Of a stretch of DNA of 64,000 bases, positions 36,338 to 45,170 are shown one piece after another. Each line of letters begins with the position of its first letter. The stretch's first letter is position 1. The stretch is from UBA4459 sp963776205 (lineage in GTDB: Bacteria > Bacteroidota > Bacteroidia > Bacteroidales > F082): the NCBI GenBank assembly GCA_963776205.1, contig CAVZLR010000002.1, positions 248,001 to 312,000 of the forward strand, given 5' to 3'. Made by a program: the position numbers and the translations under genes. The notes beneath the pieces were generated by a model that saw nothing but the letters and a program-made list of their open reading frames with translations, ran no database searches and was not told the DNA's origin.

Positions 36338-37147
36338 ATGATAGTTTTTCCGAACGGCAAAATAAATCTGGGTTTATCCATCAAAAATAAAAGGGCAGAC
36401 GGATTCCATAATATCGAATCATTCGTTTATCCCGCACCCATTTATGATGCGCTTGAATTCAAACCTTCATCAAAATTTTCAATTGAAATTTCCGGAATGC
36501 CTATTCCCGGAAACATGGCAGATAACATCTTATATAAAACCTGGAAATTGCTGCAAGAGCAATATCAAATTCCAACTATTGACATCAAATTGCTGAAAGG
36601 TATTCCTTTGGGTTCAGGACTGGGTGGTGGTTCATCAAATGCAGTATTTCTCCTGAAAAACCTGAACACATATTTTAAACTGGACTTAGCGAATGAAACA
36701 CTGCTGAACTATTCGGCCACTCTGGGAAGTGACTGTCCCTTCTTTCTGAAGAACTCCCCGTCTATCATCAAAGGATGTGGTGAAATTGTGCAACCCGTAA
36801 ATCTCAGTTTAAAAGGTATGCATTTGGTCGTAGTCTATCCCGATTTTCAAATTTCCACTCAGGAAGCCTTTAGTAATATTATTCCTGATAAGAAGCATAT
36901 CAAGATGGAAGACATTGTAAATAAACCTATAGAGCAATGGCAAGACGTCCTGGTAAATGATTTTGAGAAAACGGCTTTTAAAAAATATCCTTTATTGCCA
37001 ACTATTAAAAACACACTAATAGATAATGGGGCTGTTTATGCTTCCTTAACAGGAAGCGGAGCTGCTATCTATGGTTTATTCAGACAATCAGTCAACGTGA
37101 AAAAATATTTTCCGGATTATTTTATCCGGAATGGAATCTTAAAATAA
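36338..37147 (+). CDS. ispE: 4-(Cytidine 5'-diphospho)-2-C-methyl-D-erythritol kinase
   Basis: This GHMP kinase performs the fourth step of the MEP isoprenoid pathway. It is 269 residues long, with FPNGKINLGLSI at the N-terminus (the substrate-binding Lys-Asn), the ATP loop PLGSGLGGGSSNAVF (~91-105) and the C-terminal LTGSGAAIYGLF motif. MEP products feed the prenyl tail that MenA adds. An SDR gene starts 4 bases after its stop, so the two are co-transcribed. Confidence 0.96.
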   Translation: MIVFPNGKINLGLSIKNKRADGFHNIESFVYPAPIYDALEFKPSSKFSIEISGMPIPGNMADNILYKTWKLLQEQYQIPTIDIKLLKGIPLGSGLGGGSSNAVFLLKNLNTYFKLDLANETLLNYSATLGSDCPFFLKNSPSIIKGCGEIVQPVNLSLKGMHLVVVYPDFQISTQEAFSNIIPDKKHIKMEDIVNKPIEQWQDVLVNDFEKTAFKKYPLLPTIKNTLIDNGAVYASLTGSGAAIYGLFRQSVNVKKYFPDYFIRNGILK

Positions 37148-37151
37148 AATT

Positions 37152-37910
37152 ATGCAACATATTACTTTGATAACAGGCGCAACGGCAGGCATCGGATTGG
37201 CTTGTGCGCGGCGATTTGCCAAAGAAGGCCACGACCTGATCATCACGGGCCGGAGAAAAGAACGATTGGAAAAAATAGCTGCCGAGCTTAGGCGAAAAAA
37301 TGGCGTTCAAGTGCTGCCACTGAGTTTTGATATTACTTTAGTTAACGATGTCCGGAAAGCGATTGAATCGTTGCCTCAGGAATGGAAAAACATAGAAATT
37401 CTAATTAATAACGCAGGTTTGGCAGTTGGATTAAACACTATCCAGGAAGGTGTAATTGATGACTGGGAGCGAATGATCGACACCAATATTAAGGGATTAT
37501 TATACATTTCAAGAGTTGTAACACCACTGATGATCAAACTGGGAAATGGGCATGTGATCAATATTGGATCCATTGCAGGTAAAGAAGTGTATCCTAATGG
37601 CAACGTTTATTGTGCTACAAAACATGCGGTGGATGCCCTATCAAAAACCATGCGCATTGATTTAGTAAAGCATGGCATCAGGGTAACACAAATTGCCCCG
37701 GGTGCCGTTGAAACGGAATTTTCGGAAGTTCGTTTTAAAGGTGATACAGAAAGAGCTAAAAGTGTGTATAAAGGCTACATTCCCTTACATGCCGAAGATG
37801 TTGCCGAGGTAACTTATTATGTTACTACTTTGCCAAGGCATGTCAATATCAACGATTTGGTAATTATGCCAACAGCACAAGCCAGTGCCACCATATTTAA
37901 AAAAGAATAG
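37152..37910 (+). CDS. SDR family NAD(P)-dependent oxidoreductase (YdfG-like)
   Basis: 252 residues of a classical short-chain dehydrogenase. It has the cofactor motif ITGATAGIGLACARRF (~6-21) with ITGRRKERLE after strand 2, favouring NADP(H), INNAGLAVG (~86), the catalytic Ser in INIGSIAGKEVYP and the YxxxK pair in YCATKHAV. The C-terminal APGAVETEFSEVRF matches the YdfG/serine 3-dehydrogenase group, whose physiological substrates include 3-hydroxy acids. The true substrate is open. It is linked to ispE by a 4-base gap. Confidence 0.92.
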   Translation: MQHITLITGATAGIGLACARRFAKEGHDLIITGRRKERLEKIAAELRRKNGVQVLPLSFDITLVNDVRKAIESLPQEWKNIEILINNAGLAVGLNTIQEGVIDDWERMIDTNIKGLLYISRVVTPLMIKLGNGHVINIGSIAGKEVYPNGNVYCATKHAVDALSKTMRIDLVKHGIRVTQIAPGAVETEFSEVRFKGDTERAKSVYKGYIPLHAEDVAEVTYYVTTLPRHVNINDLVIMPTAQASATIFKKE

Positions 37911-37912
37911 TT

Positions 37913-37920
37913 TATTTTTG
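37913..37920 (+). promoter_or_regulatory. -7 promoter box upstream of the acyl-CoA ligase gene
   Basis: TATTTTTG lies 24 bases before the ATG at 37945, directly after the SDR stop, indicating that the ligase gene has its own promoter. Confidence 0.55.
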
Positions 37921-37944
37921 CATCCTTCATTTTTTTGACATCTA

Positions 37945-39705
37945 ATGGAAATTAAACGACTTTTTGACTTGTTGCCAAATTACGAAGCTTCATTTAAGCC
38001 TAAAGGTGATGTGCTTGCAGGAAAAGTTAATGGTGAATGGGTAAAATACGATATAAAAGCATATCGTGAATTTGCAGATCACATCAGTTTCGGACTGATC
38101 AAACTTGGTATAAAAAAAGGGGATAAAATTGCCACCATCTCAAATAACCGGCCTGAATGGAACTTTATTGATATGGGTATTATGCAGGCTGGGGCCATTC
38201 ATGTTCCTATATACCCAACCATCAGTGAGGATGATTACAGGTACATTTTAAGACACGCTGAAGTCAAATATGTATTTGTGTCGGGCAAAGAACTTATGAG
38301 GAAAATTGAACATATTTTGCCTGAGATAGACAATATCCTCGACATTTATACCATTTCAGAAATTGATGCACACAAACATCTGAACGAACTTATTGAATCC
38401 GGTAAAAAGTCGAAGAATGAAAAATTGCTTGAATCCATCAAAGCAAACATTGATGAAAATGATGTGGCATCACTCATTTATACATCCGGCACCACCGGGT
38501 TTCCAAAAGGTGTAATGCTGACCCATAAAAATATCCTCAGCAATGTTATCGCATCTGCACCCATTTTCCCGGTAGATGAAAATTCGAAAGGTTTAAGTTA
38601 CCTCCCTTTATGTCACGTTTACGAACGAATGGTGAATTATGTGTTGCAAATTAAAGGTGTATCCATTTACTATGCTGAAAGCATGGCTACCATTGTTGAA
38701 AATATTCAGGAAGTTCAACCGCACATCATGACCACAGTACCGCGCTTACTGGAAAAAGTGTACGATAAAATTCTTGCCAAAGGAAGGAAACTGACCGGGT
38801 TCAAAAAACAGATATTTTTCTGGGCTGTTAATCTAGGTTTGAATTACGAATACGATAGACCTGACCGTATTTTTTATAATCTGCAGTTAAAGATCGCCAA
38901 CAAACTCGTTTTCAACAAATGGCGGGATGCGCTGGGTGGCCGAATGAAAGCAATTGTCTCGGGAGGTGCTGCCTTACAACCCAGGTTGGCAAGTGTTTAC
39001 AATGCTGCCAATATCCCGACAGTTGAAGGCTACGGCATGACGGAATCATCCCCTGTGATCGCTGTTAACACCTTTGAAAAAAGAAAACGGAAAATAGGAA
39101 CCGTTGGGCCTCCCCTGTTCAATGTAGAAGTTAAAATATCGGCACAAGGTGAAATCCTTGTTAAAGGGTCCAACGTTATGAAAGGCTATTACAAACAACC
39201 TGAATTAACAAAAGAAGCTATTGTTGATGGCTGGCTGCATACAGGCGATGTTGGTATTATTGATGCAGATGGTATGTTGAAAATTACCGGCAGGGTCAAA
39301 GAAATCTTTAAAACTTCAATGGGGAAATATATTTCACCCGTATTACTGGAAAACAAAATCAAAGAGTCTCCCTTTATTGATCAGATCATGGTGATTGGCG
39401 AAAATCAGAAATTTGCTGCCGCACTGATTGTACCAGATTTTGAGCATATGCGGAATTGGTGTAAAATAAAAGATATTCCATACACCACAAATTCAGAAAT
39501 GATTCAGCACAAGGAGTTCAGACACCGGATAAAAAAGGAACTTGATTGTTTTAATAAACAATTTGGTGATACCGAACAAATCAAAAAATTCGAGTTGATT
39601 GACCATGAATGGACCATTGATTCGGGTGAAATAACTGCCAATTTGAAATTAAAACGGAGAACTATTCACGAAAAGTACAAGGACCTGATCAGTTCTGATA
39701 TATAA
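37945..39705 (+). CDS. Long-chain fatty acid-CoA ligase (AMP-forming)
   Basis: The 586-residue enzyme adenylates fatty acids and transfers them to CoA. It has the phosphate loop SLIYTSGTTGFPKGVMLTHKN (~174-194), YLPLCHVYERMVNYV typical of the bacterial FadD15/AMP-dependent synthetase group, VEGYGMTESSPVIAVN, GWLHTGDVGIID and GRVKEIFKTSMGKYISP. The FKTSxGKYI(A/S)P motif marks the long-chain class. Membrane association is likely but no signal is seen. Its 3' end overlaps the 3' end of lpxB on the other strand by 57 bases. Confidence 0.95.
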   Translation: MEIKRLFDLLPNYEASFKPKGDVLAGKVNGEWVKYDIKAYREFADHISFGLIKLGIKKGDKIATISNNRPEWNFIDMGIMQAGAIHVPIYPTISEDDYRYILRHAEVKYVFVSGKELMRKIEHILPEIDNILDIYTISEIDAHKHLNELIESGKKSKNEKLLESIKANIDENDVASLIYTSGTTGFPKGVMLTHKNILSNVIASAPIFPVDENSKGLSYLPLCHVYERMVNYVLQIKGVSIYYAESMATIVENIQEVQPHIMTTVPRLLEKVYDKILAKGRKLTGFKKQIFFWAVNLGLNYEYDRPDRIFYNLQLKIANKLVFNKWRDALGGRMKAIVSGGAALQPRLASVYNAANIPTVEGYGMTESSPVIAVNTFEKRKRKIGTVGPPLFNVEVKISAQGEILVKGSNVMKGYYKQPELTKEAIVDGWLHTGDVGIIDADGMLKITGRVKEIFKTSMGKYISPVLLENKIKESPFIDQIMVIGENQKFAAALIVPDFEHMRNWCKIKDIPYTTNSEMIQHKEFRHRIKKELDCFNKQFGDTEQIKKFELIDHEWTIDSGEITANLKLKRRTIHEKYKDLISSDI

Positions 39706-40842
39706 TATTAAAGAATAATAATTTCTTAATCTGGAGATTGATTCTATAATAATATTAGCAGCCCGGTCAGAAGCACCTTCTTTACCAAGCTTTTCTTTCA
39801 GCTCTTTATAATCTGAATGTATCTGCTGTAATTTTTTATGATTATTTAGTAATGAGTCCAATTCCTTGGTGAGATTCTTTTGATTTAATCTTTTTTGTAT
39901 AAGTTCCTTCACAATCTCCCGATCCATAATCAGGTTTGCCAGCGAAATAAATTTTACATCAATAATTCTCCTGGCAATAGCTACAGAAATAAAATTTCCT
40001 TTGTAACAAACCACTTCCGGAACTTCCATTAAAGCTGTTTCAAGAGTGGCCGTGCCCGAAGTAACCAGGGCAGCCCTGGCGTTTTGCAGTAAGCTACTGG
40101 TTTGATCAAGAACAAGCTTTACAGGGGCATTTTTTATAATGTTCAGATAAAATGCTTCAGAAACAGAAGACAAACCTGCGACAATAAATTGATAATCAGG
40201 AAATTGACTTACAACATTCAGCATCGTTTTAAGCATCGTGCTGATCTCCTGTTTTCGACTACCGGGTAATAAGGCTATTATAGGCTGATCCTGCAAGCTG
40301 TTCTTTTGAAGAAATTCAGTCCGGCTTACTTTTTTCTGCTCTTTAATTTCATCCAATAAAGGATGCCCCACAAAATCAACATCCACATCGTATTTCTCAT
40401 AAAATGCTTTTTCAAAGGGCAGAATGACCAACATTTTGTCGACCACCCTTCTAATTTTATGCACACGTGATTTTTTCCATGCCCATACCTGTGGAGAAAT
40501 ATAATATAACACCTTAATTCCTTTTTGGTGGGCAAATTCGGCTATTCTTAAGTTAAAACCAGGGTAATCAACAAGGATTAGGGCATCAGGTCGGAATGCT
40601 TTAATATCTTTTTTACAATAGGAAATATTTTTTGCTATTGACCTAATATTCATGAGCACTTCTACAAAACCCATGAATGCCAGGTCGCGGTAATGTTTTA
40701 CAATTTCGGCTCCTTGTGCTTCCATCCTGTCGCCTCCCCAGGCTCTGATAACTGATTTATCATCTTTCTGCCTGATGGAGCGAATCAGGTTTGCAGCATG
40801 CACATCACCTGAAGCTTCTCCTGCTATGATATAGTACTTCAT
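39649..40842 (-). CDS. lpxB: Lipid-A-disaccharide synthase
   Basis: LpxB joins UDP-diacylglucosamine to lipid X. About 397 residues from the ATG at 40842, where MKYYIIAGEASGDVHAANL gives the family's N-terminal GEASGD motif; an in-frame codon at 40878 would add unrelated residues. Further motifs are AFMGFVEVL, LILVDYPGFNLRIAEFA, YYISPQVWAWKKSR, LPFEKAFYEK, FVGHPLLDEI and LLPGSRKQEI. The family core ends around GASDRAANIIIESI; about 25 more residues run into the convergent CoA-ligase gene, giving a 57-base overlap. The small membrane-protein gene ends 4 bases upstream, and surE precedes it. Confidence 0.95.
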   Translation of the reverse strand: MKYYIIAGEASGDVHAANLIRSIRQKDDKSVIRAWGGDRMEAQGAEIVKHYRDLAFMGFVEVLMNIRSIAKNISYCKKDIKAFRPDALILVDYPGFNLRIAEFAHQKGIKVLYYISPQVWAWKKSRVHKIRRVVDKMLVILPFEKAFYEKYDVDVDFVGHPLLDEIKEQKKVSRTEFLQKNSLQDQPIIALLPGSRKQEISTMLKTMLNVVSQFPDYQFIVAGLSSVSEAFYLNIIKNAPVKLVLDQTSSLLQNARAALVTSGTATLETALMEVPEVVCYKGNFISVAIARRIIDVKFISLANLIMDREIVKELIQKRLNQKNLTKELDSLLNNHKKLQQIHSDYKELKEKLGKEGASDRAANIIIESISRLRNYYSLILYIRTDQVLVLFVNSSPF

Positions 40843-40846
40843 TGGC

Positions 40847-41140
40847 TCAGGATTGATAAAACATAAAAAAGTATGCAAGGATATAAATGACTGTCATTAC
40901 CAAAACACCAATACCCGTTTTTTCAGCTTTTAAATTTACCAGGTAGTAACGAATAGGTATTACATTGATAGCAGCACTTAGCAGATATAAATAGTGAGTC
41001 TGGCGTGTCAGATGCACATGAAACGATCTGAATAAAAGCACATCAACTAACCATACAATGCCAAAGAAAATAATTGGCAAAATTATTCCTATCAGAACGC
41101 CAATAGAGAAGTTGTCTCTTTTAAAAAAAGAAAATATCAT
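40847..41140 (-). CDS. Small hydrophobic membrane protein of unknown function
   Basis: 97 residues with three predicted membrane helices: about 12-36 (VLIGIILPIIFFGIVWLVDV), 47-64 and 76-94 (GIGVLVMTVIYILAYFFM). No recognisable domain. It is packed between surE (5-base gap) and lpxB (4-base gap), a position I recall for similar proteins in other Bacteroidota, where they are usually unnamed. The tight spacing argues it is a real gene co-translated with them. A role in envelope lipid synthesis would be a guess from position only. Confidence 0.8.
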   Translation of the reverse strand: MIFSFFKRDNFSIGVLIGIILPIIFFGIVWLVDVLLFRSFHVHLTRQTHYLYLLSAAINVIPIRYYLVNLKAEKTGIGVLVMTVIYILAYFFMFYQS

Positions 41141-41145
41141 CAGCT

Positions 41146-41910
41146 TTAATCAAATTTTAGCTTTTCAATATATTGATGTGCAGTAAAATCGACATGAACC
41201 GGAACTACGGATACATAATTTTCCTCCAGTGCTTTTTGATCTGTATTTATTCTTGGATCGCCATTTACAAACTCTCCTTTCATCCAAAGATAATTTCTTC
41301 CATAAGGATCAAAACGCGAATCGAAATCTTCAACCCAGCGGGCTTTTGCCTGCTTACATACTTTTATACCTTTCAGGAGCTGATCTGAAATTCTAGGGAT
41401 ATTCACATTCAGTCCAATATCTGATGGCATCCCTTCCGACAATACTTTTTTAGTGATCTTCAGAATATATTCGTCAACATGTGAAAAATCAGCTTCATGG
41501 CTGTAATCGAGCAATGAAAACCCAATTCCGGGGATACCATCGATCGTACCTTCCAGTACAGCTCCCATTGTCCCGGAATAAATAATATTAATTGAAGCAT
41601 TAGAACCATGATTAATTCCTGAAACCAAAAGATCGGGTTGCCTATCCAGAATCTGATGTTTACCTAACTTCACATTATCACTTGGAGTACCATTGGTTAC
41701 ATATTCTGTGTATCCAGGTTCCTCTTTCACCAATTTTATTCGCAATGGTGTTTGTATAGTCACTGCATGGGCCATCCCTGACATAACATTTTCAGACGCA
41801 ATTACCACCACGTCACCCAAAGGTTTCATAAGTGAAATGAGTTTTCTTAATCCCGGAGCATGGATACCATCATCGTTTGTGATAAGAATTAAAGGCTTTT
41901 TATTTGTCAT
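41146..41910 (-). CDS. surE: 5'/3'-Nucleotidase SurE
   Basis: A metal-dependent nucleoside monophosphate phosphatase. About 254 residues from the ATG at 41910; an upstream in-frame TTG at 41925 is less likely. The metal-binding NDDG of LITNDDGIHAPGL is at the N-terminus, followed by VVIASENVMSGMAHAVT, NGTPSDNVKLG, the SGINHGSNA ligand motif and YSGTMGAVLEG. The order surE - small membrane protein - lpxB with 5 and 4 base gaps forms an operon, with the DUF502 gene just upstream. Confidence 0.96.
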   Translation of the reverse strand: MTNKKPLILITNDDGIHAPGLRKLISLMKPLGDVVVIASENVMSGMAHAVTIQTPLRIKLVKEEPGYTEYVTNGTPSDNVKLGKHQILDRQPDLLVSGINHGSNASINIIYSGTMGAVLEGTIDGIPGIGFSLLDYSHEADFSHVDEYILKITKKVLSEGMPSDIGLNVNIPRISDQLLKGIKVCKQAKARWVEDFDSRFDPYGRNYLWMKGEFVNGDPRINTDQKALEENYVSVVPVHVDFTAHQYIEKLKFD

Positions 41911-41917
41911 TATTTTT

Positions 41918-42505
41918 TTATTCAATATTAGTAACGCCGGCTGAAATAATAAATTTCATCACATCGGTTGAAGACGCCTGGATGGGTTTTACATATTTCG
42001 CAGATACAATAATCAGATTACCTGACCATGCGTAAGAATGTGGCAAATATACCGCTACTTTTTCATTCGAGATGCCAATTACGCTAAGATCTTCATTGGT
42101 AATAAACCCCAGTTTTTCGATATTTGAAGCACTGTCGAGTTGCACCAATACAGGTTCTGAAAATCGCTTTTTTTGTCCTACAAAGGCTGAAACCAGGTCC
42201 TTAACCGCTGTGTAAATAATCTTTATCAATGGTGCCCTTGCCATAATTCTATCAAAATAGGTGATAAGTGGTTTAAAGATAATTGTAGAACCAATTAATC
42301 CGATAAATGTTATTAGCAATAGCAGTATCAACAATCCCAAACCAGGTATGTTCATTCCTACGAACCTGTCGATAAACCCTTTTAACAATCCATCAATCCA
42401 GTAAAACATTTCAAGGATAGCCCATATGGTGATCGTTACAGGTGTCAGAAACAGCAATCCTTTTAAAAAATAGTTAATAAAACTTTTTGCCAGTGTCTTT
42501 TTCAT
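41918..42505 (-). CDS. DUF502 family membrane protein
   Basis: 195 residues with two N-terminal membrane helices (~8-28, GLLFLTPVTITIWAILEMF, and ~50-74, IPGLGLLILLLLITFIGLIG), then a soluble part with IKIIYTAVKDLVSAFVGQKKRF and VYLPHSYAWSGNLIIVSAKYV. These match DUF502 proteins, in which the PTSPNP-like segment after the helices is typically conserved; here it reads LPHSYAWSGN. No function is established. It is followed 7 bases later by surE, so it probably heads the surE-lpxB operon. Confidence 0.88.
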   Translation of the reverse strand: MKKTLAKSFINYFLKGLLFLTPVTITIWAILEMFYWIDGLLKGFIDRFVGMNIPGLGLLILLLLITFIGLIGSTIIFKPLITYFDRIMARAPLIKIIYTAVKDLVSAFVGQKKRFSEPVLVQLDSASNIEKLGFITNEDLSVIGISNEKVAVYLPHSYAWSGNLIIVSAKYVKPIQASSTDVMKFIISAGVTNIE

Positions 42506-42593
42506 AGATCGGTCAATTTATAGATTTGGAATATTGTCAAAGTTACTACAAGATTATGTATTTCGATTAAATCCTGTCATTATCCTGATAAAA

Positions 42594-43055
42594 TTACCTG
42601 ATGAATATCCTTTGATCGAAAATGAAAGGTTCCGCCTTCAGAATCTTTATTTTTCCCGCATCTTTATGATTCGGGTTGATCAGATAATTGCTGTCACCTT
42701 TTACCACCGCTGAAGGCACTTTCATCACACCAAACTCATTTTCTTTAATAAAATCATCACCCAACACCTGGGTTTTGCCCGAATGCGGGATTGAGTCCCA
42801 ATCAGGTGGTAATTCTTTTTGTTGAATTTTATATATTTTAATGACTTCCGGAATTTCAATGGTAATCAATTGAAAATCGTTTGGTAAAATTCCCAAAGGT
42901 GTATGAACTGCAATTTCAACCGCACATAGCGCCCTTGATTCGCTGGTATATACCATTGCTACACCTCTGCTGTTCCATCGGCCACCCGCCTTTTCAGCTC
43001 CTTTGCCAGATAGGTCATGTGAATAAGTTGTTTTTGCGAGGCGGTAAACGATCAT
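42594..43055 (-). CDS. RES domain toxin
   Basis: 153 residues of a RES domain, with the family's three marker residues visible: Arg26 in KAGGRWNSRG, Glu47 in ALCAVEIAVH and Ser115 in KVPSAVVKG, followed by SNYLINPNH. RES toxins deplete NAD+ (MbcT type) or ADP-ribosylate targets (ParT type), halting growth. All three markers are intact, so it should be active. The start codon overlaps the stop of the Xre gene in ATGA, the usual antitoxin-first order of type II RES/Xre modules. Confidence 0.93.
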   Translation of the reverse strand: MIVYRLAKTTYSHDLSGKGAEKAGGRWNSRGVAMVYTSESRALCAVEIAVHTPLGILPNDFQLITIEIPEVIKIYKIQQKELPPDWDSIPHSGKTQVLGDDFIKENEFGVMKVPSAVVKGDSNYLINPNHKDAGKIKILKAEPFIFDQRIFIR

Positions 43056-43483
43056 GCCAGTATACCGTGCTCAATGCGTGTAAGTTCATCTTTTATCAAC
43101 TGGATACCAAAAGAACTATCTAAGAGATCTTTCGGGTTGACACCTCCCAATGCAAGGTTTTTAGAAGACAGCCATGTGTTAAATTTCTGCTGTTTACCAA
43201 ATACTTTGATGCCGTATTTGTTCAGCATGGCAATTTCAATAATTTTTTCAGAAGTAACCGGGTTAAACGTTCCCTTTTCCTTTTTATAACGCTGTAATGA
43301 ACGTTCTGAAAGATGCAGGTAAGAAGCCCACTCGCGGAGAGTGAATGGTATTCTTTTAGCAAGTTTCTCAAAAAAAGAAAACTGAATGCCATTTTTTATA
43401 GCATGAATAAGTGAGTAAACGCTTTTATCATCCAGCGAAGCGTAGGCGACCAAGGGTTCTTTAAGTTCATATTTCTTTGCCAT
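43052..43483 (-). CDS. Xre/MbcA/ParS-type antitoxin of the RES module
   Basis: About 143 residues from the ATG at 43483. The N-terminal helix-turn-helix half includes LREWASYLHLSERSLQRYK. The C-terminal toxin-binding domain (DUF2384) has FNTWLSSKNLALGGVNPKDLL and a final DSSFGIQLIKDELTRIEHG, the conserved block that plugs the RES active site. It is expected to neutralise the toxin and repress the operon. An AT-rich stretch of about 130 bases (43484-43611) upstream holds the likely promoter/operator. The pair sits inside otherwise conserved housekeeping genes. Confidence 0.93.
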   Translation of the reverse strand: MAKKYELKEPLVAYASLDDKSVYSLIHAIKNGIQFSFFEKLAKRIPFTLREWASYLHLSERSLQRYKKEKGTFNPVTSEKIIEIAMLNKYGIKVFGKQQKFNTWLSSKNLALGGVNPKDLLDSSFGIQLIKDELTRIEHGILA

Positions 43484-43611
43484 ATCAATCAATTTATCAC
43501 AAATATACGCATTTTTTCGTAATATTTACGTCAATTGTCGCGTTAATATATAAAGGAAAAGTAGCCTGATAAGATTCTAAAGAATAAACAAAAGGAAAGT
43601 ATTGCAATAAG

Positions 43612-44205
43612 TTATGCTTGGACAAAGTAAATAAGCTCCTTGTAAAGTTGATGTGTTGGTAGTCCCATCACATTGAAATATGAACCTTCAATGCTTTCGA
43701 TGGCCGCATGACCAATCCATTCCTGTATGCCATAAGCTCCAGCTTTATCAAACGGTTGAAAGTTTTCAATATAGTAATCTATCTCCGCTTCCGATAATGC
43801 TTTGAAATGTACGGTTGTTGTCACCGAAAAAGTCTTTAATTTTTTCATTGATCTCAGTGTAACACCGGTAATCACTTCATGTTTACGCCCTGATAATTGT
43901 TGTAAAATACTTTTCGCCTCCCTGGCATTAATTGGTTTTCCCAGGATGATATCACCAATAGTTACTATTGTATCAGCAGTGATAATGATGGTATTTTCAA
44001 GCATTTCATTTTGTGAAAATGAGCGTGCTTTTTTTTCACTCAAATATTCAGCAACCTTTTGAGGTGGAAATTCTGTGTCGAATTTTTCATCAATATTTTT
44101 GGGCAATACCCTGAAACGAACACCCAGTTCTTTCAATAATTGGCTTCTTCTGGGGGAGGCAGATGCCAAAATAATATCGTATGATAAAAGTTTTTGTTCA
44201 AGCAT
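43612..44205 (-). CDS. maf: Maf family nucleotide pyrophosphatase
   Basis: About 197 residues from the ATG at 44205 (an in-frame codon at 44250 adds a non-homologous leader). Motifs are IILASASPRRSQLLKELG at the N-terminus, ITADTIVTIG with the catalytic Asp, SGRKHEVITGV and YGIQEWIGHAAIESIEGSYFNV-region with GLP. Maf proteins hydrolyse canonical and modified NTPs (dTTP/UTP or m7GTP classes) and can arrest septation when overproduced. It ends the cluster DUF2520 - kdsC - UbiA - maf, starting 4 bases after the UbiA gene stop. Confidence 0.95.
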   Translation of the reverse strand: MLEQKLLSYDIILASASPRRSQLLKELGVRFRVLPKNIDEKFDTEFPPQKVAEYLSEKKARSFSQNEMLENTIIITADTIVTIGDIILGKPINAREAKSILQQLSGRKHEVITGVTLRSMKKLKTFSVTTTVHFKALSEAEIDYYIENFQPFDKAGAYGIQEWIGHAAIESIEGSYFNVMGLPTHQLYKELIYFVQA

Positions 44206-44209
44206 TTTT

Positions 44210-45151
44210 TTAGTATTCAAAATAAACCAGGCACATTGACAGGATGCCAATAATCATTAATAGTTTGATAACTCCTGAAACTTTCTTAAAATCATCACTT
44301 TTCTGAGCTTTTAAAAGCAAGTATCCTGCAACTATCAAAAACAGCTCAATGACAAAGAAATAATAGAAAAGTTTCGGGTATGAAGCACCATAAAAATATA
44401 GCTGGCACCAAATAGTTAGTAAAAGAGTTACAATCACCATTGAAACGGCTATCCATTTTGATTTTTTTATGCCATACACCACCGGTAATGTCCTGCAACC
44501 GAAACGATCATCGCCTTTGAAGTCTTCCATATCTTTAACCATTTCTCTAATAAAGCTGGTTAAAAATGCAAAACCTGTAAAAATCAGAATGAATACATTA
44601 AGATTTGCAAATTGCTGCTGAACACTAGCGAAAACAACAGGGTTTTTGATCAGGGCAAAAAAACTAAAAAGCCATACGATGGCTAAGGTCAATGCAGTCA
44701 GGAATGCGACCACTATATTACCAACTATAGGCTGGCATTGGTATCGCTCCGAATAAAACCACAACAATCCGGCAGCAAAAACGAACACCAGGCTGTAATT
44801 GATCTTTCCGATGGCATAAGCCACATAAACCCCTATCAATATTCCGGTTATGTTAAAAGCCCAATATAGAATCTGCACCACATGTACCCTGAATTTCCTG
44901 CCTACGAAATTTTTGCCAGGTTTATTAACAGCGTCTGGATTTATATCGAACAGGTCGTTTAACAGATAACCTGCAATGGAAATAAGGGTAGTGGAAGCAA
45001 TAAGTAATATGAATTGAGTAATGCTAAGTCCGGCTTCAAAATATTTAAGTCCTAATACAGGATTGATAACACAGAAGAGAATGAGACACATGCTCATCCA
45101 GATGATCAGAAGGTTAGGCCAACGGATAAGTTTTAGAAATGAAATCATCAT
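44210..45151 (-). CDS. UbiA-family prenyltransferase, (di)geranylgeranylglycerol-phosphate-type
   Basis: 313 residues with eight or nine membrane helices. The two Asp-rich substrate loops are visible as LLNDLFDINPDAVNKPGKNF (~65-84) and VKDMEDFKGDDRFGCRTLP (~208-226). The spacing and residues resemble the geranylgeranylglycerol-phosphate geranylgeranyltransferase group used by archaea and found, with unclear role, in Bacteroidota; it is not the window's MenA. The substrate is inferred only. It lies between maf and kdsC, four genes in a row on one strand. Confidence 0.82.
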   Translation of the reverse strand: MMISFLKLIRWPNLLIIWMSMCLILFCVINPVLGLKYFEAGLSITQFILLIASTTLISIAGYLLNDLFDINPDAVNKPGKNFVGRKFRVHVVQILYWAFNITGILIGVYVAYAIGKINYSLVFVFAAGLLWFYSERYQCQPIVGNIVVAFLTALTLAIVWLFSFFALIKNPVVFASVQQQFANLNVFILIFTGFAFLTSFIREMVKDMEDFKGDDRFGCRTLPVVYGIKKSKWIAVSMVIVTLLLTIWCQLYFYGASYPKLFYYFFVIELFLIVAGYLLLKAQKSDDFKKVSGVIKLLMIIGILSMCLVYFEY

Positions 45152-45170
45152 GCAGACATTTTAATAACTC

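Noticed and set aside
43801..44062. Plus-strand frame inside maf
   Set aside because: Antisense shadow of a conserved gene with full Maf motifs.
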